A stretch of DNA of 64,000 nucleotides from Porogramme epimiltina (GCA_900155495.1 FTLJ01000107.1:1-64000); one strand, 5' to 3'. Positions 10,885 to 21,774 are shown, counted from the first letter of the stretch. Program-made: numbers and translations. Notes: generated by a model from the letters alone, not told the origin.

Positions 10885-13536
10885 ATGTACGACCACAGTG
10901 AACCCCCCTCTCCGTCTGGCGGGGCTCTCGTAACGCTAGCCCCCGTAGACCCCGAATGGCAGCCCATCCTGCATGTTTCGAACCAAGTTGTCCTCTACAA
11001 CGCAACGTCTCATGCGCTGTCCATTCGCACGCACTCAAGACCGCCTTCGCCGTCACGATCCCTAGCTCGGAACACGCGATGTCCCTACTGCCACCGTGGG
11101 CTATCCCCTGTAAGAAGGAGAGGCAACGGCCCGGAGGACATGGTGCTCGACAGCGACTTCGAGGAAGACGACGTAGCCGAACGCACGACGACCTCGAGCA
11201 GAGCGGCGAACTATTTCCAGCTGCTCGAGATTGCAAACGAGTCATCAAGACCCAGTAGTCCCACGAGGAGAAACTCGCCTGAGCCTAGCGCGTTTCGCGC
11301 AGACAACATGGCAGAAGGCTACTTCAAGGCGTTCTTCCAGGAGGTCTGCCGGCTAGGGATGGGGGCGAATGGGAGCGTGTTCCTGTGTCAGGTGGGTTTT
11401 TGTTTGCATCTATCGAGAATTTAGCTTCAATATATCACGGTTAGCATGTATTGGATGGCAACTCCCTCGGTGCGTGGTGAGAATCTTGTGGACGGAACTT
11501 TACGTTGACTGTATGCGCGCATAGGCCTATTCGCAGTGAAGAAGGTCGCTGTTGGACAATCACACTCTTACCTTATGAACACATTAAAAGAAGTATGTCA
11601 TTTTCGAAACTGTAAGCCTCGTTACATGCAACTGAGCTCAACCCCATCATTACAGGTCCGTCTATTGGAAAAGCTGCATCACCCTAATATTGTCACCTAC
11701 CATCACGCCTGGCTTGAGAACGCACAATTTTCGTCCTTCGGACCAAGGATTCCGACGTTACAGCGAGTAGCGCACTTCCGCGCGCCGGAATGTGTACTGA
11801 CGGCGCCACAGTATCCTGATGCAGTGGGCAGAAGGAGGAAGTCTCGATGACTTGATCGACGCCAGACTAGGACGGCGTACGCCCAACCTGCCGCACTTCC
11901 GTACATCGGCAGGGACCCCCGCGGACCAATTTACCAATTCTTCGCCCTCACCGGAGCCTGAGGTCAGCCAACCGTATTCTCGCAACGCGCGTATCCGGGC
12001 TTTCCGCGCCCTGCAGCGCGCGCCGCCAGAAGAGCGGGAGCGTCTCCGCCGGGAAATGGGTCTTAACGGGGCTTCTCCTGGTTCTCAAGGCGGTCCCAAG
12101 TCTCCAGCGGAATGGAAGCCTGTTCATCTGCTGAGCTCAGAAGAAGTCCATAATTTGTTTGAAGATGTCGTCGCTGGATTGGCGTTCCTGGTGAGTGGCG
12201 TCTATTTGTATGGCGTCTCCGCGGAGCTGACTGTTGGCATAGCACGACCGGTCGATCCTTCATCTGGACCTCAAACCTGGTAACGTTCTATTAACGTGGG
12301 ATGAAGGGCATTTGGTGTCAGTATCAACGTCCTCCGCATCACGTCTGATTTCTCAACTCACCGCGTATTCAGCCCGCGGGCAATGTTGTCCGATTTTGGT
12401 ACTTCGCAAGATATGCTCAACGCGCGCACTCGGTCAGGAAATACAGGAACGTTAGTAGTCGCTGTTCAGCTCGCCTATCTCCCGTCTTTTCATCATTTGG
12501 CTTATCGTAACATTCTTCCTAGGCTCGAGTACTCGGCACCCGAGTCGCTCCCGGTGCCGTCGACGAGGCAACTCCTTCAGGTCGATTCCAAGGCGGACAT
12601 GTGGTCGCTCGGGATGATCTTACACAAGCTCATTTTCTTCCGCCTCCCATACACGCACACCTCGGACAACGACGACCCGAGCCGCCGCCGAGACGGTCAA
12701 GAATATGCCGACCGGCTTGAAGCCGAGATTCTCGAATACCCAGGGTTCAGGTCGACCTCAAACTTACAAGCGACGTTCGATTCGCGTCAGCTTCCTAAAG
12801 CTTACCTTCTCCTGCTCGAAAAGCTTCTCAGCGTCAAGCCAGCCCTGCGACCATCGTCCGAGCGTGTGCTTGGTGTCATTAAAGAGGGCGGGGTACGCAT
12901 GGTCCCCGAGATCTTAGTGTCAATGCTGACACGACTTATCACGACAGCTCAAACCTACCCACCGCGCCGCTACAGGAGCACCGCCGTCCTCTCTAGCGCT
13001 AGCACGCCCATCACACGTGCGCGTAAGTCCCGAGCGTGGGCTGGCACGCAGCCCTCCGATCGCGATCGCGTCCACGATCGAGGAAGCGGGTGCGGCTAGT
13101 GTAGAAGAGGTGCGCGACGATGCTGCGGGCACGACAGACGCTGGGAAGGAAGGGCCGTCTGCGGAGAGACCTCCGCCCGGTGTGCCACGGTCTTCCGAAC
13201 AAAGGCCCGGTCGGGCAGCGTGGCTCGACAAGTGGTGGGACGAACGCGTGCCCGCCCCGTGGACGCGCACGCTCAAAGCGGCCGTTCTCGCACTCAAGGT
13301 GAGCTGACTAGCGCGTCTTGATGGACGGAATTGCGCGTTGACAGCGGCATCCTGCTCAGGTGTGGTCCCTGGCGCGGGCGTTCCCGGAGGGCGGAGGCGG
13401 AGCGGTCGCGAGCCCAGCGCTCCTGCTCGCTGTCGCGGACAGTTATTTCGACCAGCCGTCAGCGACGCTCACGCTAGGGGTAGCGCATGTCGCGCTACTG
13501 GCTGTAGCTCGCACGATGGGATGGGTACACTGGTGA
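10885..13536 (+). CDS. IKS1: IKS1-type serine/threonine kinase with C-terminal membrane segment
   Basis: Ten exons: 10885-11391, 11445-11469, 11525-11592, 11656-11762, 11812-12190, 12243-12316, 12373-12450, 12523-12892, 12948-13298 and 13360-13536, encoding 711 aa. The N-terminus has WQPILHVSNQVVLYN and a CPYC motif, both typical of Iks1 orthologues. The kinase domain has GMGANGSVFLCQ, FAVKK (about Lys183), LHHPNIVTYHHAWLE, FGPRIPTL, ILMQWAEGGSLDDLID, LHLDLKPGN, SDFGTS and an APE-type motif YSAPESLP. HRD is replaced by HLD. Exon 2 is 25 nt. The fourth intron appears to use a GC donor (11763-11811); this is the best way to keep both frame and family motif. The last exon is hydrophobic and predicts membrane anchoring. 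Yeast Iks1 is a poorly understood kinase found in genetic screens around Ras/Ira1, so the role here is open. Confidence 0.92.
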
Positions 13537-14169
13537 ATGTTTACGAGCGTCCATGACCTTCAAACTAGGTTTGGAATTATGTGGAGGATCGTGTTAACGA
13601 GGACGGAGTTTTATGAGGAATCGACATTACGCTGTGCTACGACTCGGACACTGCAACCTGCCCCGCACCGGATGTGTATATCTAGCTGTTGTCAGCCTAT
13701 ACCAGATTTTTCCCGAAGCACACCCCGAATGTGCCTCGGCAGTTTTCACCGATCTCTCCAGTCCGAACACTGTCACTCGCATTCAAGACAAGAAATCCGG
13801 GTTGATTATAGAGAAGCAAAGTGTTCTGTACGTAGCTACGGGTCTGCAGAGCACGTGTCCGTCGCGGTCCAGCTCACGAGCGGGATCGACGGTACGTACG
13901 CGTAAGGACAGTAGAGGTAGGTAAGCTAAACGAGCGGCAGGGGCGGGAGGGGTTGTTGGGTCCTTCCGTATATATCACCCCGAGGTGCATGACACGTAGA
14001 GTGAGGTACATGCGCACGATAGGTTCCAGAGAGGTATCGAGTAGATGATGGTGGTGGGAAAGAGGGCGGGGAGCGTGGGTGAGGGGATCATCGTCCGATG
14101 TGTGCGAAAGTGTCCCTCGTCGTCATCAAATCAAGCATGCTGTACAGTGAACGACCACGTGCGCGCGGA
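13537..14169. other. Convergent intergenic region
   Basis: Lies between the 3' ends of IKS1 (plus) and the GPI-protein gene (minus). Short open frames only. No RNA gene or repeat recognised. Confidence 0.5.
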
Positions 14170-15798
14170 TCACAGGGTGGCGGCGAGCGCAGCGACGAGT
14201 GCGCCGGCCACGGCGCCGAGGCTGACCGTGCTCGACGAGAGCGCACCGCTGGAATCGCCGGAGCCGCTAGAGCCAGTGCTCGACGAGCTCGCGGCAGAGC
14301 CGGTGCCAGATGTGCTGGCCTTGGTCCCTGTCGCGGTGCTGCCCGAGGCCGTCCCGCTCGCGCCAGATGCGGTCGAGGATGAGCCTGCAGGTGCAACGGC
14401 AGCGATCTTGGCAACGCTCGCCCAGGCGGCGGCGGAGTTGGTGGCGTCGTTACCCTGAGTGTAGGGGATGAAGGAGACCAAGCCGGTCGAGTCGACCTGG
14501 ACGAGGGCGGTGATCGACGCGGCGTAGATGGCCTTGGCGTCCTTGGTCGTAGGGCCGGCGAGCGTGCTGGTCGAGTTGGTCTCGACGTTGATAACGTAGG
14601 TGGTAGAGCCATCGTCAGGGATGAACGCGAACTCTTGCTGAACGCCAGAGGTCTGGAAGAACGACGCGGTCTGTCCGTGGCTGGCGGGGAAGGCGGTGCC
14701 GCTATACTCCTGCGACTGAGGCTGGAAGAACGAGACTGTACGCGCAGCATTAGTATAAATATGCTGATACAAAATATGAGGACACTTACAGTGGATGACG
14801 AAGATGTCAGCAACACCGGCCGCGTTTCCAGGGACGTCAAGGAAATGGATGTGGTTTTGAGCGAGAGCCATGACCGGCTGGTAGTCGCTGCCGTAGGGCG
14901 TTGCCGAGACGTCTGTCCATGAGAGGGCAGTCGAGTTGGCAGCCGTCAACGAGCCCATGTCCAGGAAGAACAGTTCGCCCTTGGAAACTGCGTAGAATAC
15001 GTTCGTGTCGTGGTCGAGGATAGCATCGAAGGACGAGGGATCGAAGGTGCCCGTTGTTACTTTCTGAGTCGTCCATGACTTAGCAGCAGCGTCGTAGATG
15101 TGGACGTCAGACGGGTTCGCCTTGTCACCGTTCATGATGTAGACAGCATTGAAGAATTGAGCAAGGTAGCATGTCGTGTTGGTGCCGTCGAATGGTCTGA
15201 CGAGAACTATTAGTACAGTGCCTAATAAGACAGACATAATGACTTACGGCCTTCCGCTTGCGGTGATGTCTTCAGCGCTGCCTGTAACGAGAGCGAGTTA
15301 GTATGTGCGCCACACCAGCAACTTCAGAATATTATATTCGGCGTTTCCGCCGGAAGTATGGCAATGCAATGAAGCGTACGACCCGCGTGATGCATATCAA
15401 ACGGGTGAAGAAAGCTCCGGGCCCTAAGGCGGTCAACTCTTCCCGTGAGTCGTAGAAAGGATTGCAACCGGTTCGGCAGGTTGCAGCGGGAAGGGGATGA
15501 AAGTAGAGTAGGAAGTAGCCAATGAACCATCCACGAAAGCGGAGAGGTGGAAGATGAAATGTAGGGCAGGTGCGTATGCGTTGAACGAGACAAGAAAAAA
15601 AAAAGAAAGTGTAATCCGGATTTCTGGACGACACTCACCAGTCGTCCACGAATCCTGCAGGCCAGCGTTCCAGTCCTTGCCATTGAAACCGAAGGCCAGG
15701 AGGTTGAAGTTGATGTCAAAAGTGACGCATGGAGAGGCGTACACGGCTTTTGGAACAGCAAGGAGGAAAAGAGAGACGAGGGTGGGTATGCTGAACAT
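14170..15798 (-). CDS. Secreted, probably GPI-anchored cell-surface protein
   Basis: Four exons on the minus strand (15639-15798, 15248-15281, 14790-15196, 14170-14735), 388 aa. MFSIPTLVSLFLLAVPKAVYA is a clear signal peptide. The body (about residues 22-310) is beta-rich with repeated short blocks (YIMNGDK, HIYDAAAKSW, VFYAVSKGELFFLD, HIHFLDVPG, TTYVINVETN), suggesting a kelch- or propeller-like ectodomain; this is inference. The C-terminus is Ser/Thr/Gly-rich (about 60 aa) and ends in a hydrophobic tail, LGAVAGALVAALAATL, as expected for a GPI signal. Potential N-glycosylation sites include NTT, NST and NSTS. Exon 2 is 34 nt and the first intron is 357 nt, by far the longest of the gene. 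A TATA-like element lies about 85 bp upstream. I do not recognise a named family. Confidence 0.85.
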
Positions 15799-15880
15799 GT
15801 CGGGCGACGAAGGGGGGCGAAGGGGATGGTGAGACAGGAATGGGAGAGTGAGAAGCAAGGCTGGCACACTCCAGCCCTCC

Positions 15881-15890
15881 GCCTATATTT
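15881..15890 (-). promoter_or_regulatory. TATA-like element of the GPI-protein gene
   Basis: AAATATAGGC on the minus strand, about 85 bp upstream of the start codon at 15798. Confidence 0.4.
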
Positions 15891-16616
15891 GCCTTGGCGC
15901 CGGTTACAACCCCTGCACGTGACCAAGTAGATACCCGAAGCTATTCTTGTTGCGCGGCTGTGACGTAGGGGGCGTCAGTTTTCTGTTGCTCTGACACGTT
16001 ATGCGCAATATTGCGGTCCTACAGCCCGTTCGCCGTGCGACCATTCAATATTCAATCCGTGCAAGTACACTCTTTAATGCTGTGAGTTTGTGGTGCGATG
16101 CAAGGCTGATGATTCCTTCATACTGAAGACCGAATTTAGTTTCTCGGCTGCATTTGAAAAAAAACTGTCCCATGCTCCTGGAACCCCAGTTTTACGTCCG
16201 AGTCTCCAACCGAATTCTTTGAATTCTGAAGCACCCAATCCGCCGAAGCAAGATATTTCTTCCTTCATCTGTGGAGCCCAACAATTCAGGCAAATCGCGG
16301 CACATGTGAAGGGTTTAAGGCGCCCCAGGATGTTAGTATCCGTCTCAGCATGGCCAATTTACCACTCGTTCTAAACGCTTCGACGCCACCTCTGCTTGGG
16401 ATGTTCTCTACAACACGTTTCCTAATCATTGAGCGGTCCACAAAGTCCTTACCAGTCAATATCGGCTCGATAAATGTCAATGTGAGAGCGAGCTTTCATG
16501 CTGGATGACCTTCGGCTGACCACGGTTCGAATCCGTTCTCAGCGTTGTCAGGCTCGATTCTTCATTTTGTGGTCCTGACCGGCACAACCATCAGATTGTC
16601 AGCCGCGATGGGCTGC
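15891..16616. other. Divergent intergenic region
   Basis: Promoter DNA between the GPI-protein gene (minus) and the small repeat-containing gene (plus). A B-box-like GGTTCGAATCC at 16524-16534 is discussed under rejected items. No gene seen. Confidence 0.45.
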
Positions 16617-16622
16617 TATAAG
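16617..16622 (+). promoter_or_regulatory. TATA box (TATAAG) of the gene at 16709
   Basis: TATAAG lies 92 bp upstream of the ATG at 16709. No ATG lies between them, which favours 16709 over the earlier ATG-like codons of the longer open frame. Confidence 0.5.
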
Positions 16623-16708
16623 CCAGCACGTCCCGAGCTTGAGCCCAGTCGCAGTCTAGCGATCAGCCGCTCCATTTCGTCGCACTTTGCTGTCCGTTCG
16701 AATTCGAC

Positions 16709-17507
16709 ATGGGAATCTTCAGGTCTCTCTCTGCGCTACGAGCCTTTTCCCCGTTGGCTAACTCGATGCTCGTACAGGCGTCTAAAAGTTGCCTTCAAAA
16801 CACGAGACGCTCTAGCATGTTCGCCTCAAGGCGACGCCGGCTCAGTGGGCATGGTTCACGCCGCGTCAATGCCATTGCCAATCCCGGCTTATTCCTGCAA
16901 CCCACCCATCCCAACCTCAACGCGCACAGCTCCGTACCATTGCGATGTACCGCCCCTCCCACGTGATTCGGCGTCCTCCAATTTACCCCCTCTCATCCCT
17001 CTCTCGTTTGCGCGCCGCCGAAGAGACATTCGATGGCGTGAAGAGGGCTTCGAGATGTCATGCGGAGGTGTGCTAGGAGTAACCCCTTTCGGAGTCAGGC
17101 CTCGCTCTCTTGTCCCCCTTGACGTCGCCTTCTCCCGCAACGACATCCGCCGTAGGGGGGAAGCTTTCGAGTCCCAGAGCCATGCCGACCTCTCGTATGG
17201 GTCGGAGGATTGGACGACAGCATCTCCGGGGGCGCGGCGAATTGTTACCTCCGCGTCGAGCCCCATTGCCGGGTCCCCCTGGTCCACGCCCACATCCCTC
17301 TACTCCAACCCCTGTTCTCCGGCTCTGACCGGCCGACTCCGATTGCACCAGGAAGTGTTTCCTGCGGCAGAAGATGCACCCTGGGAATCGTCCGTGGATC
17401 AACATTCATTCGTAACGCCGGGAGATGTGGAATGGGAGGTAGACGTCTCCGACTCGTTCGACGAAGAAAGCTTTATACGTATCGCTGAGAGGTCTCTTGG
17501 TTGGTGA
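16709..17507 (+). CDS. Hypothetical protein with a duplicated R-D-I-R motif
   Basis: Preferred model: exon 1 16709-16722 (14 nt, MGIFR) and exon 2 16778-17507, 247 aa. The 55-nt intron has a good branch site (GGCTAACTC) and acceptor (GTACAG) but a weak donor (GTCTCT). The frame is open without interruption from 16545 to 17507, so an intronless 320-aa reading is possible, but it would start upstream of the TATA box. The protein is Pro/Ser-rich and has two similar 15-17-residue units near its middle, FARRRRDIRWREEGFE and AFSRNDIRRRGEAFE. It ends with an acidic stretch (WEVDVSDSFDEESF). No known domain. It sits between the IKS1 and kinase 2 genes. Function unknown. Confidence 0.55.
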
Positions 17508-18246
17508 ATTGTTAGCGTCATGTAATGCTCTCAGTGTTTTCATCGAATTCGAGCTCCGCGTTGATCTTTGCAATCTAGGCCCCCTTGGTATGTGGCGTCT
17601 TCAATCCAAGCCCCTGTCCTCCGTTTAGGGGCTCCGGCTATATGCACATGATTCCGGTACTACGAGTGGCACCAGACCGGCGAGTCTAGACTCTTACAAC
17701 CTCCTCGCATGTGGAGCTATTGCTCAACTCCGGAGCGAATGTAATGGTACTCCAGGTGCGCATCTTCCTGTCCCCAGGCTATCCTCCAGCAACTGAGACT
17801 CGCGTGTAGTGTCGACGTCGGTAATTTACAGGTCGCCGAGGCCCCGGAAAAGCGGTGCGACAGACCGTTTAATCCTAATCGGAGGTTATGCATCGGACCC
17901 CTGGCGGATCCGGAAGCCAGGGGGTTTGCATCCGTGGCATTCCGTGTCATGCCTATCCGCGTTCGCCGATCCACTCCGCACGTCCTCCATAGGGTCCGAG
18001 GTGGCCCCTCTAGATACACCGCCCGGGCATGTAAAGGGGACGGTTAGGGAATCCCGACCTCCTCATCCCTGGCTGACACTCTTCCGCGCGGCATCGCCGC
18101 CAACGCTCGCCCTCCTTCAAGTACCTATGCCTCTGCTTTGCTTCAATCGTGTTGTCCCCAACCACATCCCGACATCCCCGTCTCGTCCGTCTAAACGGAC
18201 CTCTCCGCGCGCAACCGCCGCCCCCCTCACCCCGTCCCACTGCTCC
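17508..18246. other. Intergenic region upstream of kinase 2
   Basis: Contains GCCCGGGCATG at 18021-18031, also present upstream of kinase 3. An ATG at 18127 is in frame with the kinase, but the later start at 18247 aligns with the two paralogues. No separate gene seen. Confidence 0.45.
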
Positions 18247-19585
18247 ATGCCGCACAGCAGCAACATCCCCAACCTGGTCGGCCACACAATCGACCACGGT
18301 CGATTGCGGCTTACCGCGAGGATTGGGTCGGGCTCGAACGGCGTCATCTTCGTTGCACAGGACACTGCGGCATCACAAGGCGGCTCACCAGCAGAGTATG
18401 CCGTCAAGTGCATCATCAAGGCGGAGAAGGGCACACGACGGTACGCACTCCAGCGTCAGGAGATCGACTTCCACCGGCGTCTCTCCCACCACCCAAACGT
18501 CGTGACCCTCCATCGCGTCATCGAGGAGAAGCACTACATCTTCCTGGTCATGGACTATTGCCGAGGGGGAGACTTCTTCACCTTCCTCTCAAAAAGGCGA
18601 GACTATCGTGGGGACGACGACTTCGTGCGGCGGATGTTCCTGCAGATCATCGACGCGCTGCAGGCGTGCCACGACGCCGGCATTTACCACCGCGACATCA
18701 AGCCTGAGAACTTCCTCATCAGCGAAGACGGGACCCAGCTCTTCCTGACGGACTTCGGACTAGCCACGACAAACCTCTATTCCATCACGTACGGTGCCGG
18801 CAGTTCGTTGTACATGAGCCCAGGTGCGCCTTCTACCTTCTCCTTCTCCCATACCGCGCTCATCCCCGCCCCTATGACCAGAGTGCATCGGGATCGACTC
18901 TTCGCGCCCCGCGTACAACACCGCCGCGAACGACGTCTGGGCGCTCGGCGTGATCCTCACGAGCATGATCTCGGGCCACAACCCATGGAACGTCGCGAGC
19001 CCGACCGACGCGTGCTACGCCGCGTTCACCGTACACCCTGGCTTCCTCGCGGAGATGCTCCCCATCTCGCCCGCCGCAAGCACGCTCCTCCAGCGCATCT
19101 TCCGCCGCGAGCGCGCCCCGCGCATCACGCTCTCTGGCGTGCGCCAGGCGGTCCAGGCGGCGGACACGTTCTTCATGCGCCCCGAGCACATCGCGCGCGC
19201 GGGCGAGTACCTCCGGAGCGCTGCCGAGTCGTACTTCGCCGGCGGCCGCAACGAGACCTACTACATGACCTGGACGTCACGCCAAGAGGAGAGCAGCGCC
19301 CCTGGCGAGCGTGGTGGACAGGGTGCGGCGGGGGGGAGCGGCAGACCAGGCTCGGCGTCGTCGACCCTCGAGACGTCGGGGCCCGAGACCCCGGAGTTGC
19401 GCGCGCAGCAGCTGCACGTAGAGGTGTCGGAAGACTGCACGCAGGGTGGGGAGCTGTACTTGTCGCGGCTGTTTGCCTCGCGCGAGTCGTCGCCGCCGAG
19501 GAAGCCGCAGGCGATGACGACAGGGGCAGGGGGTACTCCTGGGTTTCTGAGGAGGATCGTGGATCGGTTTCTCGTAGAGCAGTAA
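18247..19585 (+). CDS. Ran1/Sks1-type serine/threonine protein kinase 2
   Basis: Exons 18247-18823 and 18882-19585, 426 aa. The start at 18247 (MPHSSNIPNLVGHTIDHG) aligns with the N-termini of kinases 1 and 3; an in-frame ATG at 18127 would add 40 residues. Kinase motifs are GSGSNG loop, YAVKCI lysine, RQEIDFH (alpha-C Glu), HRDIKPEN at 148-155, DFGLAT, GAGSSLYMSPEC and DVWALGVIL. The single 58-nt intron interrupts the SPE triplet in phase 1, exactly as in kinases 1 and 3. The C-terminal 110 residues are Gly/Ser-rich and end with a basic-hydrophobic LRRIVDRFLVEQ. All residues needed for catalysis are present. Predicted nutrient- or development-responsive kinase by family membership only. Confidence 0.9.
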
Positions 19586-20356
19586 TGTGGGTGGGTTCGG
19601 CGTACCTCTGCATCGTAGTGTGGCTGATTAGATTTGCTCTGTCCTGTCCCCTTAGATGGCTCGCTTAGCCTGGCGTTCTTCACGTTCACTGACGTACTGG
19701 TGGTCTCCAATGTATTCTCCTGTACTATACAGCCGCATGTATTTCTATCGTAGTCCATACAGTAGCTTTCAGATGTATTTCTTGTGCTCAGTACCCGGAG
19801 GGGACTGAGGTGCACTGCAAATTCCATGATCCGTCGAGAGTACGCACATCGTAACTCCTCGGACGTTCTCCGAGCATTGGTATAAGCGTGCACTATGTGC
19901 TAAGCGCGAGCACACAGGGCTGAGGTTGTGAACCGGGCTGGAAAGTGCACAGAATTCTCCTAAACGTTGCTCGTACTTGGAAATACGTAGGCCCCTGTGA
20001 GCAGCGACACCGGTTTGAGTTGGAATGGCAAGCGTTCAGCCTATAAGATTCATTGACGCCAGCCAAAACCACAACCACCACCCCTACAGCTGGCATATCC
20101 GACGACAGTGTTAAGGAGCCAGCCAATAGTACGAATGTCCGATGTACACTGTCTCGCATGTTAGGGAGACATTCTTCCCTAGGAAACCCCTCAAGGCAAC
20201 CCTGAGTTTACACTGCCCGGGCATGGAGGACTATAAAGCCCCCCACAGAGACATTCGTTCATCCCACCCCATCCCCACTAGTCTTGCAGGTAAGCACTAC
20301 TCGATACCCATTCAACGCTCCCCCCCTAAACTCCAATACGCACACACAATCCGACG
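19586..20356. other. Intergenic region with kinase 3 promoter
   Basis: Holds the 3' end of kinase 2, GCCCGGGCATG at 20215-20225, and TATAAAG at 20232-20238 with no ATG between it and the start at 20357. A GTAAGC donor-like site at 20291 has no obvious acceptor before the start codon. Confidence 0.55.
20232..20238 (+). promoter_or_regulatory. TATA box (TATAAAG) of kinase gene 3
   Basis: Lies 119 bp upstream of the ATG at 20357, seven bases after the GCCCGGGCATG motif. Confidence 0.6.
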
Positions 20357-21774
20357 ATGGTCGACACTGGTTTCCCTGATTTCACTGGCCACACTCTAGA
20401 TGAGGGCCGCATCCATTTGCTCGAGGCACTAGGCGAAGGGGCGTACGGTGCAGTCTACCGAGCGGTTGACGAAGGAGGCGCAATCTCGTCCCGCTCACCC
20501 ACCTCGGAGGCGAAGGAGTATGCCGTCAAGATTATCCGAAAGGCCTCGCCGGGCTCAAAGGCCTGGGACTACCAGACGCACGAAATCACGACACACTTGC
20601 GCGTGAAGAATCATAGTGGCATCGTTTCCCTCTACGGCCTTTTCGAGGACCCTGTCTTTGCCTACCTCGTCCTTGAGTACTGCGCCGGGGGAGATCTTCT
20701 CAAGGCGATGGTGGATCGCCAGCTTTACGCGGACAACGACGCGCTGATCCGGAGCGTGTTCGTGCAACTCCTCGATGCCGTACAGTACTGCCACGAGCAC
20801 GGCGTGTACCATCGCGACATCAAGCCGGACAATATCCTCACGAACGAGGACGGGACGGAGGTCAAGCTGGCTGACTTTGGACTTGCCACGATGGCCCCCG
20901 TGAGCGAGTCTCACGGCTGTGGAAGCGGGCCGTACATGAGTCCTGGTGAGCCATATCAATGCAAAGCACGCAGGACAGCTACAGAGCACTTACCTTCATG
21001 ATCATAGAATGTCTCGGCGCCGACTACGATTTCCAGCCGTTCTCGACGCGGGCGTCTGACGTCTGGTCGCTTGGCATCATCTTCACGAACCTGGTCGCGT
21101 GCCGTAACCCATGGGCGAAGGCGGCGTTCGAAGACGACCATTATCGCAATTACGTCGTGGACGCCAACTACATGCGCCAGCTCCTCCCCATTTCTGAGGA
21201 GGCGGCCGACATCATCCGGCGCACCCTCGACCCCGATCCTAACGCACGGATCCAGATCCCCGAGTTGCGCCGTCGCGTCCTCGCCGTGCGTACGTTCCGC
21301 ATGAGCGATGCCGAAATCGCGAGGCGCGAAAGCTTCCTCAAGGAGGTCGCGGCTTCCTATGCTAGTCCCGTCTGCGACAGCGAAGTCCCACAGTACCTCG
21401 ACGAGGACGACGACGAATGCGATGGGTCTTTGGTGTCTGCTACACCCGACTCCGTTTCTTCAAGCTGGTGTGTGTCTGGTGGATGGAAGTCAGCGAAGTC
21501 GAAGGGCAAGGAGAGCATGGAGGATGGCGTTGGTGCAGCCACGGAGATCCAACCAGCACTGTTGAGCGAGGACTCCAGCGGCCCCTCATCCTCTGACGAC
21601 GACGAGCCCACCACGCCTGAAACGAGCGCACGAGACCCCACGACGTTGGCGGAGATTCCGTCGATCACGGAGTGCCGGGAACTCGGAGGAGAGGTCCTGA
21701 GGAAGATGGGGAAGGATCAGTTGGACAATGCAAGGGTGTCACTCCTGCCTGGTGTAGTTGTCGTCGCCTCGTAA
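20357..21774 (+). CDS. Ran1/Sks1-type serine/threonine protein kinase 3
   Basis: Exons 20357-20945 and 21008-21774 (62-nt intron), 451 aa. The N-terminal block FTGHTLDEGRIHL matches the other two kinases. Motifs are GEGAYG loop, YAVKIIRK lysine, HEITTH (alpha-C Glu), LEYCAGGDLL, HRDIKPDN at about 152-159, DFGLAT, GCGSGPYMSPEC and DVWSLGIIF. The activation loop GCGSxxYMSPEC is the most canonical of the three and matches yeast Sks1/Vhs1 and fission-yeast Ran1. The C-terminal 150 aa are acidic and Ser-rich (for example SSGPSSSDDDEPTTPE), with many possible phosphosites. All catalytic residues are present. It converges on BIR1, with 295 bp between the stop codons. Confidence 0.92.

Noticed and set aside
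16470..16560. B-box-like GGTTCGAATCC suggesting a tRNA gene
   Set aside because: No A-box at the right distance and no complementary acceptor stem upstream; a four-pair T stem alone is not enough.
16545..16708. Longer N-terminus for the gene at 16709
   Set aside because: This part contains and precedes the TATA box, so it is unlikely to be translated.
18127..18246. Upstream in-frame start for kinase 2
   Set aside because: The later ATG at 18247 aligns with the N-termini of both paralogues; the 40-residue extension is Pro/Ser/Thr-rich without counterpart.
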